The notes under the pieces were generated by a model, which was given only the letters and a program-made list of their open reading frames with translations, had not been told where the DNA came from and ran no database searches. A DNA stretch of 64,000 bases, taken from Cucumis sativus (Eukaryota; Streptophyta; Magnoliopsida; Cucurbitales; Cucurbitaceae). The position numbers and the translations under genes are program-made. Below are positions 23,201 through 37,000 of this stretch, one piece after another. The stretch spans positions 24,880,272 through 24,944,271 of the forward strand of contig NC_026659.2 of NCBI RefSeq assembly GCF_000004075.3. The letters are read 5' to 3'. How positions within the stretch are numbered: the stretch's first letter is position 1; the number at the start of each line of letters is the position of its first letter.

Positions 23201-26040
23201 TAATCGAGAGAAAGAAAGATTTAGATCGAATTTCAAAACATATAACTCGAGAGCAATTATATATATATAATTCAATTTTAAGTACCTACCATTGTACACA
23301 TATCTACCACAAAGTTGAAGAAAGATTATTATTATTAAAAAAAAGAAAGAAAGAAGAATCAAATCAAAAGAATTTTACTTTTGAAAAAGAGAGCATATTT
23401 AGGAAGCACAATGCCGCAGTAGTTTAGATATTTTGATCATTCTTAGTGATCCAAATACACTATAAATCAACAAGAGAGAGCGATTGTGTGTGGCAATGGG
23501 CAAATCATGCAACTTAAAACAAATTCTTTCAAAATTTAATTCCTATACTTTCAAAAGTTACAACTTAAATGTCCAAAATGATCTATTCTATACTCTATGC
23601 TCGAGAATTTTTTGGAATAATGATTTAATTTTTTAATCTTAATTTAAAGATTTTATGTTTGTTAACACTTATTTACCTATAAATTATTGTTATTTTTATC
23701 GATGTTTTTTCAAAAAACCAAATTAAGTTTTAAAAATAAAAAATAATAGTATTTTTTTAATTGAAAATTTTGTTTTATTTTATAAATATTTTACATCATT
23801 TTTCTATATTTAAAAATGTAAGTTATTTTGTATATTTTAATTTGACAAAAAAAATCAAATATATTAAATAAATATGTTTAATTTTTAAAAATCAAATAAT
23901 AATTATTACAAAAATATGAATTTTAGTCTCTAAATTTTAAATTATAATCTTAAAAGAAAAAAAAAAGCACTTTTCTAAAATCATTTTCATATAAACTATC
24001 TTAATAAAAACTCAATTCTAAAATATTTTAATTAATAAAAATCCATTTACTAAATTTAATACATGAAAAGATAAACCAAACGTATAACAAATTTAAAGTC
24101 TAATAAGAGAAAACTCAGTTTGCATAGACTACATGTTATCAAAGACTTCTTATGACAAATAATTCACAAAACTCTCTACCGTATGTACAAATGAACTACT
24201 AAAAGAAAAAAAAAATCATAATATTTTGTTAAATGTTATACTTTGGACAATTTAATTTAATTTAATTTGATTTGATTGAATTGGGAGAGGAAGAAAAAGG
24301 TGTAGAGAGAGAGCCAATAAGAAAAGAACAGCAGCAAAATTGGGAAGAGGAAAATGGTGGGATCCAGTTCAATGAAAGGAAAGATATATGGACTTATGAC
24401 TACTTGACCATATCATTACCATTTCACTTTCTTCTTTGTTTAATAAAGTTATCTACCTTTTTTTGCTGTTTCCAAACAAAATCCATTACTTAGATCCCTT
24501 CCCCTCCTCATCCTCCTCATCCCATTTTCCATCCTATTTCTTTCTTTTAATTATAATAAATAATAATAAAAGAAAAGCCTAAACTTTTGGGGTTACCATT
24601 TCTCTTTCTATTTAATTTAACCCCATCTCATGTTTATCCACTCAATCTCCCATAATTTGGTTCCAATTTTAATTGATTGTGTTTGTGTGCTTAAAGCTAC
24701 TTTAATCAAATATTAGTATAATAACATCCTCCATTCACACAACAACATCTTCCTTCTCTCAATTCATTCATTAATAAACATAATGTTTCAACATAAAAAA
24801 TAAATAGGGCTGATGATGAAGATGACACTCTCACAAAGAATGAAGCACTTTAATATTCTAACCTTTTCTTGTAGAGATTATGAGAGCATGAAAAAGGAAC
24901 CATATAGATGGATAGTTTTTGTGTGTGTGTGTGTATGTGTGTGCATTTTTTCTCTTATTCTAGGTTGTCATTAAAGAATCAATTTGTTGTAGTGCATTGT
25001 ACTGAATTCATGTAAGTTTAATTTGAGTTTGTTAATTAATTCTTACAATACTATAATATATGATAGCAAGTCTAAATAGTTTTTATATATTACTTGTGTA
25101 AATTTTTAATCATTAAATGGTTGATAGTCAAATCATTTCTCTTTAATAAATATGGTAGAGTGAAGCAGTTTTAATTGCTATATATGTTATTTTTATTCGT
25201 AACTTGGATTTTTCTCCTATTTACTATTCATTTAAGATTGTGTTTGCATCTTAAATAAAAATATCTTTCTCATTTCATGTTTTAATTACTTATTAATGTT
25301 GCAAGATATAGTTGGTGGAAGTGAAATGCTTTTTCGTTGTTGTCATTTTTTGCAATGTTGACGATGATCAATCTTGAATCAAGAGATGAATGCATTTATT
25401 TATACAATATTTTAATAATTGCAATAACAAAAAAGTGTTCTCCAAAGATTGAGTGAGTCGACAACAAAAGACAAAGTGGATTACTTAAATCCAATCCAAC
25501 AAAAGTGCTTTGTCAATTACTAAAGACAAGTGAAGACAAGTGATTATTCTTTGAAGTATTATGGCAGAAGCAAAGAAGTATATTTCGATATATCTGTTTA
25601 TTGAAAATACAATTAAAGTCCTACATCAGTTAAATAAAATGATGATCATAAATTTATAAGTGAGGATAATTATCTAAATCCGTATAACATCTTTTGAGAT
25701 AAAACCAAAACCAAAAGTAAAGTCGTGTGGATTTACATAAAAGAAACGATATTACCATTTATATAGTTGATTCGAGTGTCCAATAATAAGTTACTACTTG
25801 ATAATTTTTTTATTATAATATTTATAGAGAAAATACCCCATATATGATATATTGTTATAATTAGGTAAACATGAGCATTATGGGATTAATATTCTTTTGG
25901 AAAAAAGGAAAAATAACACTATTTCATAATTCACTTTAACACTTAATCATCAATTATGATCACAACTACATATCCATCCTTCCCTTTTGTTTCTTAATTA
26001 TCATAAACACAAACCATTATTAATAAATTTACACGACAAT
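20300..26040. other. AT-rich intergenic region
   Basis: I see no recognisable gene in this interval. It contains a decayed 46-base direct duplication near 20828-20900, a pair of TGGGCY inverted motifs at 21956-22103, a (TG)n tract near 24918-24942, an (AATTT)n run near 24250 and many poly-A/T tracts. Short open frames here have biased composition and no familiar motif. Confidence 0.6.
21956..22103. promoter_or_regulatory. Duplicated inverted site II motifs without an adjacent gene
   Basis: TGGGCTAGGCCCA occurs at 21956-21968 and again at 22091-22103, with a single AGCCCA (minus-strand TGGGCT) between them at 22010. The two copies share downstream sequence (CCCATT, then TTTGGAC and CTCTA), so a segment of about 35 bases was duplicated 135 bases apart. 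Inverted TGGGCY pairs are typical of plant housekeeping promoters, but no gene starts nearby. Confidence 0.45.
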
Positions 26041-26111
26041 TAATCTACATTCCATGAGGTTTCTATCGCAGTAAATTTCCTCATTTTTACTAACTTAAAA
26101 ATCCAATTCAC

Positions 26112-28675
26112 TCATCGACCAACCACACAACATTTCAAAGGCTTCTTCATTTCAAGTGATAACTTCAAACACTCTGACAAATTAACCGACTTAGTGGATG
26201 AACATGGAGTCCATCTAAATCGGTGCAGAAAATTGGCTAGCCATAGGTGCACAGTGGCTAAACCCAAAGCCCTACCTGGACACGCCCTTCGCCCAGCCCC
26301 AAATGGCGCCAACCTCAAGTCCGAACCCATGATCGACATGTCATTTTCAATGAACCGTTCTGGCTTAAATGTCCATGGGTCTTTCCATATCGACGGGTCG
26401 TGGGCTATGGCCCACATGTTCACCATCGCCGTTGTGCCAGCTGGGATCAAGATCTTGTCCACATGGACATCGTGGATTGCCAACCGGGCCCACGAGAGTA
26501 ATGGCCCCGGAGGATGTAGACGAAGAACCTCTTTCACTATTGCTTGGAGGTAGGGAAGGTTCGGTATGTCGGAATCACACACGTGCCTATTGCACCCGAC
26601 GCACGTGTCAATCTCGTTCTGAGCTTTGGCTTGGATATCTGGGTGTAATATCATTCTCGCCATTATCCATTCTAGGAGTATTGCTATAGTGTCGGTTCCA
26701 CGAAATATCATTTCCTGCATGAAATTTTTCACTAATATAGTTTATATTAATGTAGCAAACCTTATTATATGTATAAAATAAACTATAATTTATGTCCATT
26801 TTTGGTCAGTGGCTAATGTGCGATATTATGTGGTCAATTAAGCAATCATTTTTTTGTATTTTTTTTTCTTTTCTGAGGGATGGATACATATTATGATGAT
26901 TATATCCGAATCTTGTAAAGCTTATAAAACTTTACTGAAAAAAGAATTTCATAATAGTCAAACATAAAAGAAGAATAAAGAAGTATGGGCTGGACCCATA
27001 AGAGATGGCAACAAGAAGACTGCTGATTCAACAATCAGCACACATATAAATGTGTTTATATATATATAAAGTAACATACATAAAAGGAGGAATAATATTT
27101 GTTCATTTTCATGCATGGCCATCAACAAATATTCCACAGCAAGGCATATATGTCTTCCGATTAATTACATGTATTTTTCTTTTGTTATTTTTTAAATATA
27201 GTAAAATAAATCAAAATATTTATAAAATATTATCATATATCTAGGTCAATATAGATCATTATTTGTATTTATCATAAGATAGTTATTTTGATATTTTTAA
27301 AAATATTTTTAGAGGTTTTATTATTTAAAATAATATATATATATATATATAATATGATAACTATCCAAATTACTTTAAATATTATCATGAATATAACCCA
27401 CAATCAGTAAATTGTTCTCGTTTTAGAAAAATATTACTGTAACAACAAACATGTAAATAACAAATATTTTGTTATCGATAAAAATAAATAAATTATCACT
27501 GACCTAAAAAAAAATAGCATATAATATGGAAAAAACAAAAAGCATATAATGGAAGCATCCTCTTTTAAACAGATTTGACTAAAATATACCACCTTGTCAC
27601 TCAAGGAACTTGTTAGAACATCTAAACTCAACAAGAAAAGACTAAATTATAAATTATTTTCATCTGATATATTTTAAAAATAATTTAAGTTAATAGCTTT
27701 CTTTTTCATCTACATAACAATGAATATATGAGAGAGAGATAAGAGTAAGAAATATGTTACCCATAAAACAGCCACCATATCTGAATCACTCAACTGATCC
27801 TCCTTTGGCAAAGTTAGCAAAGTAGTAAGAAAATCATTATGAAACTCAGTATTTTCTCTTTTTCTCTCTTCAACGATCTGTCCAATTACCACATTAACCC
27901 TGCCCGCCAATTCATTGCACCTTCGTTTCACTCCACTAAAATCCAAAAAGCTGACCGGAAAATAATCTTCCCAATTGAACATCGCTATCAATTCATACCC
28001 TTCTCTCACCATATCACTCAGCTCTCCCTTCCTTCCCATCCCCATACCACTCCCGAACACACTCTCTATTATGTTCTTCAAAGAATGCTTCTGCAGCACT
28101 TCTCTCAGCCTCACCACCCCCTCACTTGCCATATTTCCCGACAGCTCTGCCACCATTTCATCCGCCACCTCCCTACGGAGCCCCTCCAGGTCGGAGATTT
28201 TCCGTGGGGAAAACATGTGGTTGGCTGCAATTCGTCGAAGATTGCGCCAATAAGCCCCATTTGGAGCAAAGCCAATGGCTCTCTCGAACATCATGAGCCT
28301 AGCCGATTGCTTGACCGGTCGGTCGGAGAAAGCTGACCCACAGAGAATCTGTTTGGCCGTGTCAGGGTGGCTACTTATGATGGCCCGAGTAGCGCCCATG
28401 CTAAAGGACATGAGGCGTGTGGCTTTGAAGGAGTGAGCAATGGTAGCAAGATTCCGGTGAGCAAGTGGCCCCATTTGTGGAAGCGTGCCAAGGAGTGGCC
28501 AACCAGAGGGTCCAGGGAGGTTGACAGAGAAGCGGTGGTGATTACGCCACGCAAATCCACCGGGGATGAGCCAGTAGTTGAGAGAGAAGGCGAGGAGAGA
28601 GCAGAAGAGGAAATTGAGGAGGCTGAAAGGGAAGAGCAGTGAGATGGTGAGGGTGGCTAGAACAAGGAGCTTCAT
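26112..28675 (-). CDS. Cytochrome P450, CYP78A subfamily (CYP78A5/KLUH-type)
   Basis: Two exons, 27761-28675 (305 codons) and 26112-26714, are joined at [14 protein letters not shown], the usual CYP78A intron position; the protein is 505 residues. An N-terminal hydrophobic anchor (about 1-40) is followed by the hinge [10 protein letters not shown]. The I-helix oxygen-binding motif is FRGTDTIAI near 309-317. ExxR is at 367-370 (EVLR) and PERF at 423-426. The heme loop [11 protein letters not shown] has its cysteine at 450. All signature residues are present, so the enzyme should be active at the ER membrane. CYP78A members (KLUH/CYP78A5, CYP78A7, CYP78A9) control organ and seed size through an unidentified mobile signal. 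The exact orthologue cannot be assigned from one sequence. The gene is absent from the Arabidopsis neighbourhood that matches the rest of the window. The intron is about 1.05 kb and AT-rich. Confidence 0.93.
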
Positions 28676-28746
28676 TTTTTTTTTCCCTTCAAGTTGTGGA
28701 TTGGAGAAAAGGTATTGGAGTGCATGGGAATTCAGGTGTAGTGTGG

Positions 28747-28755
28747 TTTATATAG
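28747..28755 (-). promoter_or_regulatory. TATA box of the CYP78A gene
   Basis: CTATATAAA on the minus strand lies about 75 bases upstream of the start codon at 28675, predicting a leader of about 45 bases. The leader also contains a poly-A/T run directly before the ATG. Confidence 0.6.
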
Positions 28756-28924
28756 TACGTGGGTAGTGATTCTGGTTAAGGCTGCGGTTAATATTCTCCT
28801 AACTCTAGTTAAGCTTTTGGCCATAGATTTCGCTTTCATGTTGCTACTATTTTGTTTATTCTTTGAAAGTGTAAGTATTCTCTATCGATATGAATGGAAG
28901 AACTTTCTTTATCTCTAAGAAAAA

Positions 28925-29000
28925 TGAACATAGCTCAACTAACATATGGATGTATTAATGACGAAGATGTATGTGATCCGAATCTCCTACTTTCCATTAT
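28925..29000 (+). repeat. tRNA-derived SINE-like element
   Basis: The A-box-like 'ATAGCTCAACTAACATATGG' is followed by the B-box-like 'GTGATCCGAATCTCCTAC' about 30 bases on. It shares the 'TAGCTCAACTAACA' head with the copy at 60148 and 'GCTCAACT' with the copy at 14796, suggesting one dispersed family. Poly-A and target duplications are not clear. Confidence 0.4.
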
Positions 29001-31602
29001 ATACCAAAAAAAAGTCAAAGATTCAATCATTTGCTCTACAGTGTGATATAATTCTAAAAATAAAGAAAAAAAGCCGAACCTAATTAGTTAAGGCCATAAC
29101 AATAAGAGCCAATGGTCAGAATCATCTCCTTATTCCTATGTTACACAAGTTCAACTATGTTGCCCTACTCTATTAGCAACGGTTTTAGAAATGAATATAA
29201 TCCCTTGTAGAGTATGAAGATTTAATTTAGACCTTTGACTTAAAAAAAGTACAATGGAATGACTAATACTCACTTTGGTGAACAAATAACCCTTGAAATA
29301 ATAGAATTCTACATAAATGAACCCTCTAAGTATAAGAATTCCCACAATATCATTATTACAGATATTACATGGGGCTGAAATCACCATCAACAATTCAATT
29401 GGTTCGTGTTAAAGTTTTTCATACATTATTGAGAAAAAGTTTATACCACTAAACTAAACTAAAATGGAAAATGACATTATATGGATATGGAAAAAAACAT
29501 AAAAACATGGAGCCATTTTATTATATTGAAAAGCAAAAAAAGGAAAAAAAGGAGAGCTCATATTGTGGAAAAGCAACTAAGATAGTGGAGACATACCACC
29601 ATTTAATACAGCCAAGGCCAAGGGAAAACAGTTCGAAGCATACCAGTGTTTTTGGAAAACCCAGAATTTACCTAATGTTGCATCGGAATTTTATGTTAAA
29701 ATAATTCAAAGCTGAAATGGGGAAAAAAATAAAACACAAAAAACAAAAGAAAGGCTTTAAAAACCAGAGAGTTGTCCATGTGACATCACTATTATTTCTT
29801 CTTTTTCAGCACAAAGCATCTTCAGACATTGCTTTTTCTCTTTAATATTTGTATGGTTTCTTTTGAAAATAAATCTTGTCAGTGTGTGACATGTCCATGA
29901 ATTATATGCCGAATAATCTCCATAGACCCACAGGTAAAAGTTTGATTAGTTGTGACGCCTCCATAACAGATATAGACACCCTACTAAATCGAATGCACCT
30001 AATTCTTTTTTTCAGCAAAAATTTAATATCATATCATCTAAGATTTTCCTCACTTATAGACTTGAAATGTGAATAAGACTTAAACATGTAAAAATCTATA
30101 GAGGAAATAAATAGAACACAACCTCCAAGACTACCCTTATTTTGATACTATGGTAAATCATCAATTGATCTAAAAACTTAGTCATATCATTCGATACCGA
30201 CCACACGATAGAAAATAATTTTAAGAAGAAAAAAAATTTGCTAGTTGGACTACTCGATCGAAATGCAAAAAACCAGTGCATCAAAATGCATGCAGGTGTT
30301 TTCAGGATTGTATCTAATAATCAGTCCTTTGTAGAAAAAAAAATAAAATAACAATAATTCTAATAAAACTTATATTTAGTTGTCGACAACAATCAAATAC
30401 GTGGTACCTTCCACCGTCCTACTTGTTTTTTTGTTTTATTGTTTTCATGAAAGGAGGTCAAATCGAAAGAGAAAAAAAATTGTATTCAACTTTTTAAATT
30501 GATCAACTTCGGGCAAAGGAAATAATGTATTGTAAAAAACAAAATATGCAGTGATAAAGATAAAGAAACATCTAATTAATTGGTCAACTCCCTTTCCCTT
30601 CGAGATGAGAGGATTCTTCATGATTCATGTGTTAGGATGTCTTCCTAGTTTAGTTCTTTTATAAAATAGGTCTTTAACATTAATAATTTGAAACAAATTC
30701 AACCAAATGATATAAATATATACAAAATGGGATGTTTTGATGGTATGGTATGTCTTTCAATATGTTAAAATAAAAAAATAATAATAATAACAATAATATG
30801 AGTTTAGTGTCTAAATTTTCAAATTTGTAACTAAAATGTCAGTAACTATTTAAGAAAACACGAAAGAAGGGCAGCTTTGGAGTTAAATGCTTGTGGGTTA
30901 TCTAATGGGGTTCTAACACCTGGATATGACAAAATGTCTGTGTTTGGAATAAGAGATTTGAAAATTTGGATTTATGATGCTCTGTTTGGGGTACTGTTTT
31001 GGATTCTTAAGTTTAGGCAGTCTATTTTTATTTTATTGTACATCTTAAATATAGCATCATCAAATTTTTAATTGAATTTTTTTCATGTTTTGTATCTCTA
31101 ATTCAATTTATTTAACTCAATTCTATTGGTTTTCATGTTAGTAATGTAAAAACGAGAAATTTTAACATTCAATAATAATAATTTTGATTATTGTGGCATT
31201 AACATGAATGGTCGAATTAGAAATATGCAAATCATTCACAAAATATAACAAGTCATGTATGTTTATAAAAGTTTTAGTTAAGCAATATTAAAAAAGATAT
31301 AATATGTTTCAAAACAAGCCAAGTATAGTTATGGTTGTCACGCTATGATAAGCATGCAATATATTTTAAACGACTTTTATCATCCGTTTAAATAGAAATG
31401 AGTTTTAAAAATACACTTTTTTCTTAACTCAATCTAAATAAAGTTTTTTAACTATTGACAAACGAAAAAAAATAAAAAATGCTATTAAACTAAAAATAAG
31501 TCATGGTATATTAAACGAAAAAAATGAAAAATGTTATTAAACAATTTCCCCCATATGACCAATATATTAATATTTGATTTATACTTTGATCACATTATCC
31601 TA

Positions 31603-31965
<363 letters not shown>

Positions 31966-32579
31966 TCAAATGCGTATTTGGAATGACTCAGAAAAAAAAT
32001 CATTTTTATTAATTTTTCAAGGTTTGTGGCGGTCGCCAAAGTTGGTAGCCGAAAGCTCGCCGTCAGAGTTAGCTAATGAATTTTCTAGATTGAGTTAGAA
32101 AAAAAAAATACATGAGCTTGAATAGTGTTTGCTATTCAAACTCATGTGAAATAGTGGAAAAAGTCTTGTTGAAGAAAGCCATAAATCAATGGTGAAGACA
32201 ATTGGTTGGTCACTGATCATCACTACGACCGTTTATTAATAGGCACGACGATCAATAATTTTAACGATAACGATTAGTCGCTAACGATCAAGATGTTCAC
32301 TCGACGACAATGACATCCAAAGTTCTAGGTTACCAACGGTCAAGATGATCCAAAGCCGACAGAAACGATCGGTCGTCACGACCGTTGATCAATCATGATC
32401 TGTCATCGATGGTTAATTGTGAAGTTGGCCAACTTATGTTGTCAACAATCATCAATCATCATTGATAAGATGTTGAAGTAAAAAAAAATTTAAAACATAT
32501 GACATTCAATAATTTTAAAAAAAATCTATTTCAAACACATGGTTTGGTTTCTTAATCCCAAGAATTTTATTTCAAATGT

Positions 32580-33000
32580 CCAAACACGTGTTTAGCGAAT
32601 TCCAAACCTAGGCCAAACACCCTCTACACTTCCGGTTTTGTATCTAACAACTCTTTAGATGCTCAAAATTTTTAAAAATTAACTAGCACGTTAAATATAA
32701 AATGGCAGAAGTCTCTAAATTTTAGGGAGTAAGGACTATTTTAAGACATATCACCTCTTATTCTAAATACTATTTAAAAGAATTCAACTAGTTCTAGGCA
32801 ACACTATTTCAAAACTCTTGTTTATTACAATATTTACTATTCTTTTTCTACCCTATTTACTATTACTTTCTCAAACTAAAATAATTTGCGGCTCAATACA
32901 AAATATTATAATCCAAAATAAAATAACTAAACACCAAACACAAAATATTATAATCCATCTATAATAACTTAGGATTATAAAAATTTATTGTCAGGGAAGC
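32580..33000. mobile_element. MITE-like non-autonomous transposon remnant
   Basis: The segment is built from repeated words (AACACCAAACACAAAATATTATAATCC; TACAAAATATTATAATCC; AATAACTTAGGATTATAA) that echo in reverse at 33610-33840 (TTTTGTGTTTGGAG, TTATAATAGTCTGTGTTT). Such TTATAATA/GTGTTTGG-rich elements are typical of hAT-type MITEs. No clean terminal inverted repeats or target duplications could be fixed, so the ends are approximate. Confidence 0.35.
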
Positions 33001-33609
33001 ATGAAGTTTAAAAAATATTATATAGGTCAAGCATGTTTTGACTCAAAATTGAAATTTGAAGAATAAAAAAAGTAAATGACACTCTTTTTATGCATAGACT
33101 AACTACACGAGGACTTGTTAGTTTGATAGAGTCTTACACACTTTCTAAGTTTTGATACCAAATGTCACAAGTATAAAAGTCTAGTTATTCAGCTAAATAA
33201 ATAAAACAGGGTCATTTTTCTACTTGTTTGGGATAAACATCCAAATTATTCACAAGTTAAAAACAAAGCGAAAGGACAGGCTGTAAAGCTACACATCAGA
33301 ATGGGCTTTCCCCGGTTATTTTTCTCTCTTTTATCTTTTTTTTTTTTTCACATGATAAATTTTAAAACATTTGCCACTATTAATTATTTCCTCCCTCCAT
33401 TTTGTTTGTCCAATTAGACGAGTTAGTCAGTTTATTTCGTAAACCCAGTAGTCTTTCCAAGTTTAGCTCGAAAGATAAATCCCATCCATTGGAGAAAAAT
33501 CAATCAAGTTCCCACGCCTAAACAATTTTAATGTTCAAAATTGGTTTTTTGAGATTATTTTTCCTTAACAAACAATAATGATACTAATTATCATCAGCAG
33601 TGGAGAATA

Positions 33610-33840
33610 TTTTAGGGGTTGTTTTGGATTAAAGTTGGTTGTTATAGTTTGTGGATAATGGTAGTCTTTCTTTTGTGTTTGGAGCGTAGAAGGTAGTATG
33701 AGTTATAATAGTCTGTGTTTAACTACAAATTGTTTTAGCGTGGATTACAAATAAGGAGAGATGATGGTTGGACAGTAGTAAACATTATAGACAATGAAGT
33801 TTTTAAATCATTTTATTGTAGCTAGGTGTGTTTTATAACT
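33610..33840. mobile_element. MITE-like remnant beginning GGGGTTGTTTTGG
   Basis: The left end 'AGGGGTTGTTTTGGATTAAAG' has the form of a terminal inverted repeat common in plant hAT-like MITEs. The interior has GTGTTTGGAGCG and TTATAATAGTCTGTGTTTAAC. A matching right terminus is not visible, so the copy is truncated or decayed. Confidence 0.35.
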
Positions 33841-34007
33841 GGAAGCTTCAAATATTGTAACAAAAGATCCAAAAGTTAGGATAGCTAATGCCTAAGAATA
33901 CATTAGGCCCATTATGTTTCTTCCTATAAATAAATCATGCGAGATGTGACTACTCTGTACACCGTAATAAATTTAATTATATATAAAGAAATGCCCGGGT
34001 TTCATAC

Positions 34008-37000
34008 CTTTGTGCGCATGAATTGGTGTATAGTTGCCTGACATAAAAGGCCGGCGGCTGCCGTAATGATTTTTGTATCTATTGAAAAAGAAAGGATTCG
34101 ATATTAGTAGGAAGATATTGACATGAAAATGAGAGAGTGAGAGAAAATGACCAATAATCGATCAAAATGTCCAACATGCCAAAACCAACTTTCCACTTTC
34201 ACCTGAAATGGGCAATAACGGGGCCGCGCTTCGTGTTCATAGATCCGACGCTGACCAAATTAGATTCACAACGCTGCATACCACAAACCAATAGTAATAA
34301 TTATTATTTTTCTTATTATATAAGCAAAAACAATACAAACCGAAAAAGGAAAAAAGGGGGGAAAAGAACACATATAACAGCGACCCATTTGCTGATATTA
34401 ACTATGACATCTGTTACTGCACAATTCAATACTGATGAAAAAAGAAGACCACAAGAGAAGTTACCAATACGAGACAGTATTTTACAAGGACAAATTCACC
34501 AATAACCGTCAATTTTAAATGATTATGTCACCGGTTGATGACAGTCCGGCCCACACATAATACATCATCCCGTACGAATGACCTGTGGCAGTGCTTCCTT
34601 TTTTACCCCACCCCACTAATGAGTAATGAGAAATTAGATAATTGAGCAAAAGGAGGAGCCTCGCCGACAAGAGCACCCAGTATATTTTAATCCTCCGCAG
34701 TCCATCCACAAAGCATCCCCCATTATTGGGGCCTATAATCCACACTGCATATCATATTGAAAGAAACAAAAGAGTCCCCAATATGTACAAACTTGGATGT
34801 GCCAAACAAGACGCGTGGCTTCCTCTACTTGGATTCAATAATAAAAAGAGATCTTTCAATTTGGGAGGATGACGATTCTACTTTGCTCAAAGCATGGAAT
34901 ATAAAACCCCTCCACTTACTCCCATATTCGCTGGCGTGCTAAATGACCTGTGGTTTTCCCAGGCTGGTGATTAAAAATTTGGGACAAAGACCACCAATTA
35001 GAACTCGACTTGCAGGAATCAAAGAAATGATTTGTTTAGAACACAAGTGCTAAAGCAAATTGTCTTTGTTCTACAAAACAAATTCTTTAGTAGACTCTTC
35101 TTGAAGACTTTCCCCTCCTGCAACAGAAAATTAAAGCCGGCATAATTCGGAATGCTGGCTAACTTTTAGATTAGAATAACATCCCTATCCTAATCTTTCT
35201 TATATCCACTAACCCCCAGTCGCATGCACCACCCCCCTGGCTGTTACCTGTTACTTTCTTCCTATGAGACCTCTTTCCACTAATACCAAGGTAGATTTGC
35301 TTGATCGGCATCAATAATACTAATAATTTAATAAGTTCTCCTAAACCAAATGCTTATAAATAAAACTTAGAACAATACTTGTGAGTATCCCAAGATGCAT
35401 CTCACTCTCATCACAAATATTAAAATAAAAATAAATGAAAAAATTGGTGAAATGCACAAAGACAAGAGCAGTATAAGATCAACTTTAAAATTTTTCTTAA
35501 TACTTTAGCGCAGCAAACAAAACCAATTTAGTTGTTCATCTGCCTTACTGAAATGGGTGAAAAAAAAAGTGTAACGAAAATAGTAATCCTGACTGCTTAG
35601 CTTATAGCCACGAAAATTAGGCCGTGAATGATCCATACAGAAGGGAAAGGCTAGCTAAGAATGGCATAATTGGATGAGTAATGAGATCCTCTACCTTCAT
35701 TAATGTAAAAAACAATAAGAAATATAGTCGTCACAAGATGTAAGCGTAGCTTTCTGAAGATAAGAACAGCAAAGTGCTAGCCCATATGTATGGGACCCCC
35801 CTAAATAAAGTATTCAATAAACTAAAAAGATTGCTTAATCCAGAACTTATATTTCATTGTGAAGGAAAAATATGTAGTGCAAGAGAATCACAATAAAATA
35901 AGCTTAATGGCCACTGCTTAATAGCCAAAAAGCTTCTCTACACCACTTTTCCTTTATTAGATTTCGAGTATCCAGATACATCCAGAAGGCCTGAATTCTG
36001 AAGCATATGGAAATGTTTTATTCTGATATCGTATAAATAAAGTAATTAGAAGCAATCTTATGAATAAGAATAATCGTTCCGTTAATTATACACAGATAAT
36101 TTTATATATAACTAATGACATTGAGGAATATGTAACAAACACCATGTTTGCATATCATAAACGTTTCAATTCAACATTTGTTTTTCAGAATATTCTAGCT
36201 TAGTTTAGACATTGGAGAAAACAAATAGCTTACATCTTTACAACAACCCATTGCAAAAAATTAATTTAAAGTTCTTAGAATTAAGTTCAAATAGAATCAA
36301 TTCGGCAGATATAGAAATCATATCTAATCTTCCTGGATAAGGCAAATCTTCTTCGCAACAAAACTAGAACAAACGATCACAGTCTCGGTCCCTAGTAAGG
36401 CAGGAAGTAAAAGCATACTTTCACAAGAAATATATAACAAAAAGTTGTCTATCCTCTCAAGTACCAAGTACAGCGACTAGCATCAAGACTATTCAAGAAG
36501 AAAAAAGTGGGGAGGTTTGAAGTGAGAAAAGAAGCTAAACTTACAGAAACAAAAGCACTTTTCTTTAATATAATATATATCTGTGGGTGTCTTAAGCATT
36601 TCTAGACTAATCTCATATACAGTCCAATCCATCATTTGGGTGTGAAAGAAAGTCGTAGAATATTAAATTCTAAGTGTAAAACATATTTCCTCTTGACCCT
36701 TTATGAAACGAAAGTCTTTTATTAATCACTAAGCCAATCCATAGTGGTTAAAAACAAAAGCACTTAAAACCGCTCGCCCTTCGAAATTTTATTTAATAGT
36801 CAGCTTCATTCTTTAGGAGAAGATGTAATGTGGGACCATTAGAAATAAACGTCTCTAACCTATTATTACCAATGAGTGGTTTTGTGCTCTCAAGAAAACA
36901 ATGAGTGAATCAACCAGTGAAGTATGAAAAATGAAATCTAATCACGTTTTGTAGCACATTTGTGCCTCAGTATTATCTTGTTATTTAAATAATATTTACA

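Noticed and set aside
27839..28642. Long + strand open frames across 27.8-28.6 kb
   Set aside because: They are antisense shadows of the first exon of the CYP78A gene and show no protein similarity.
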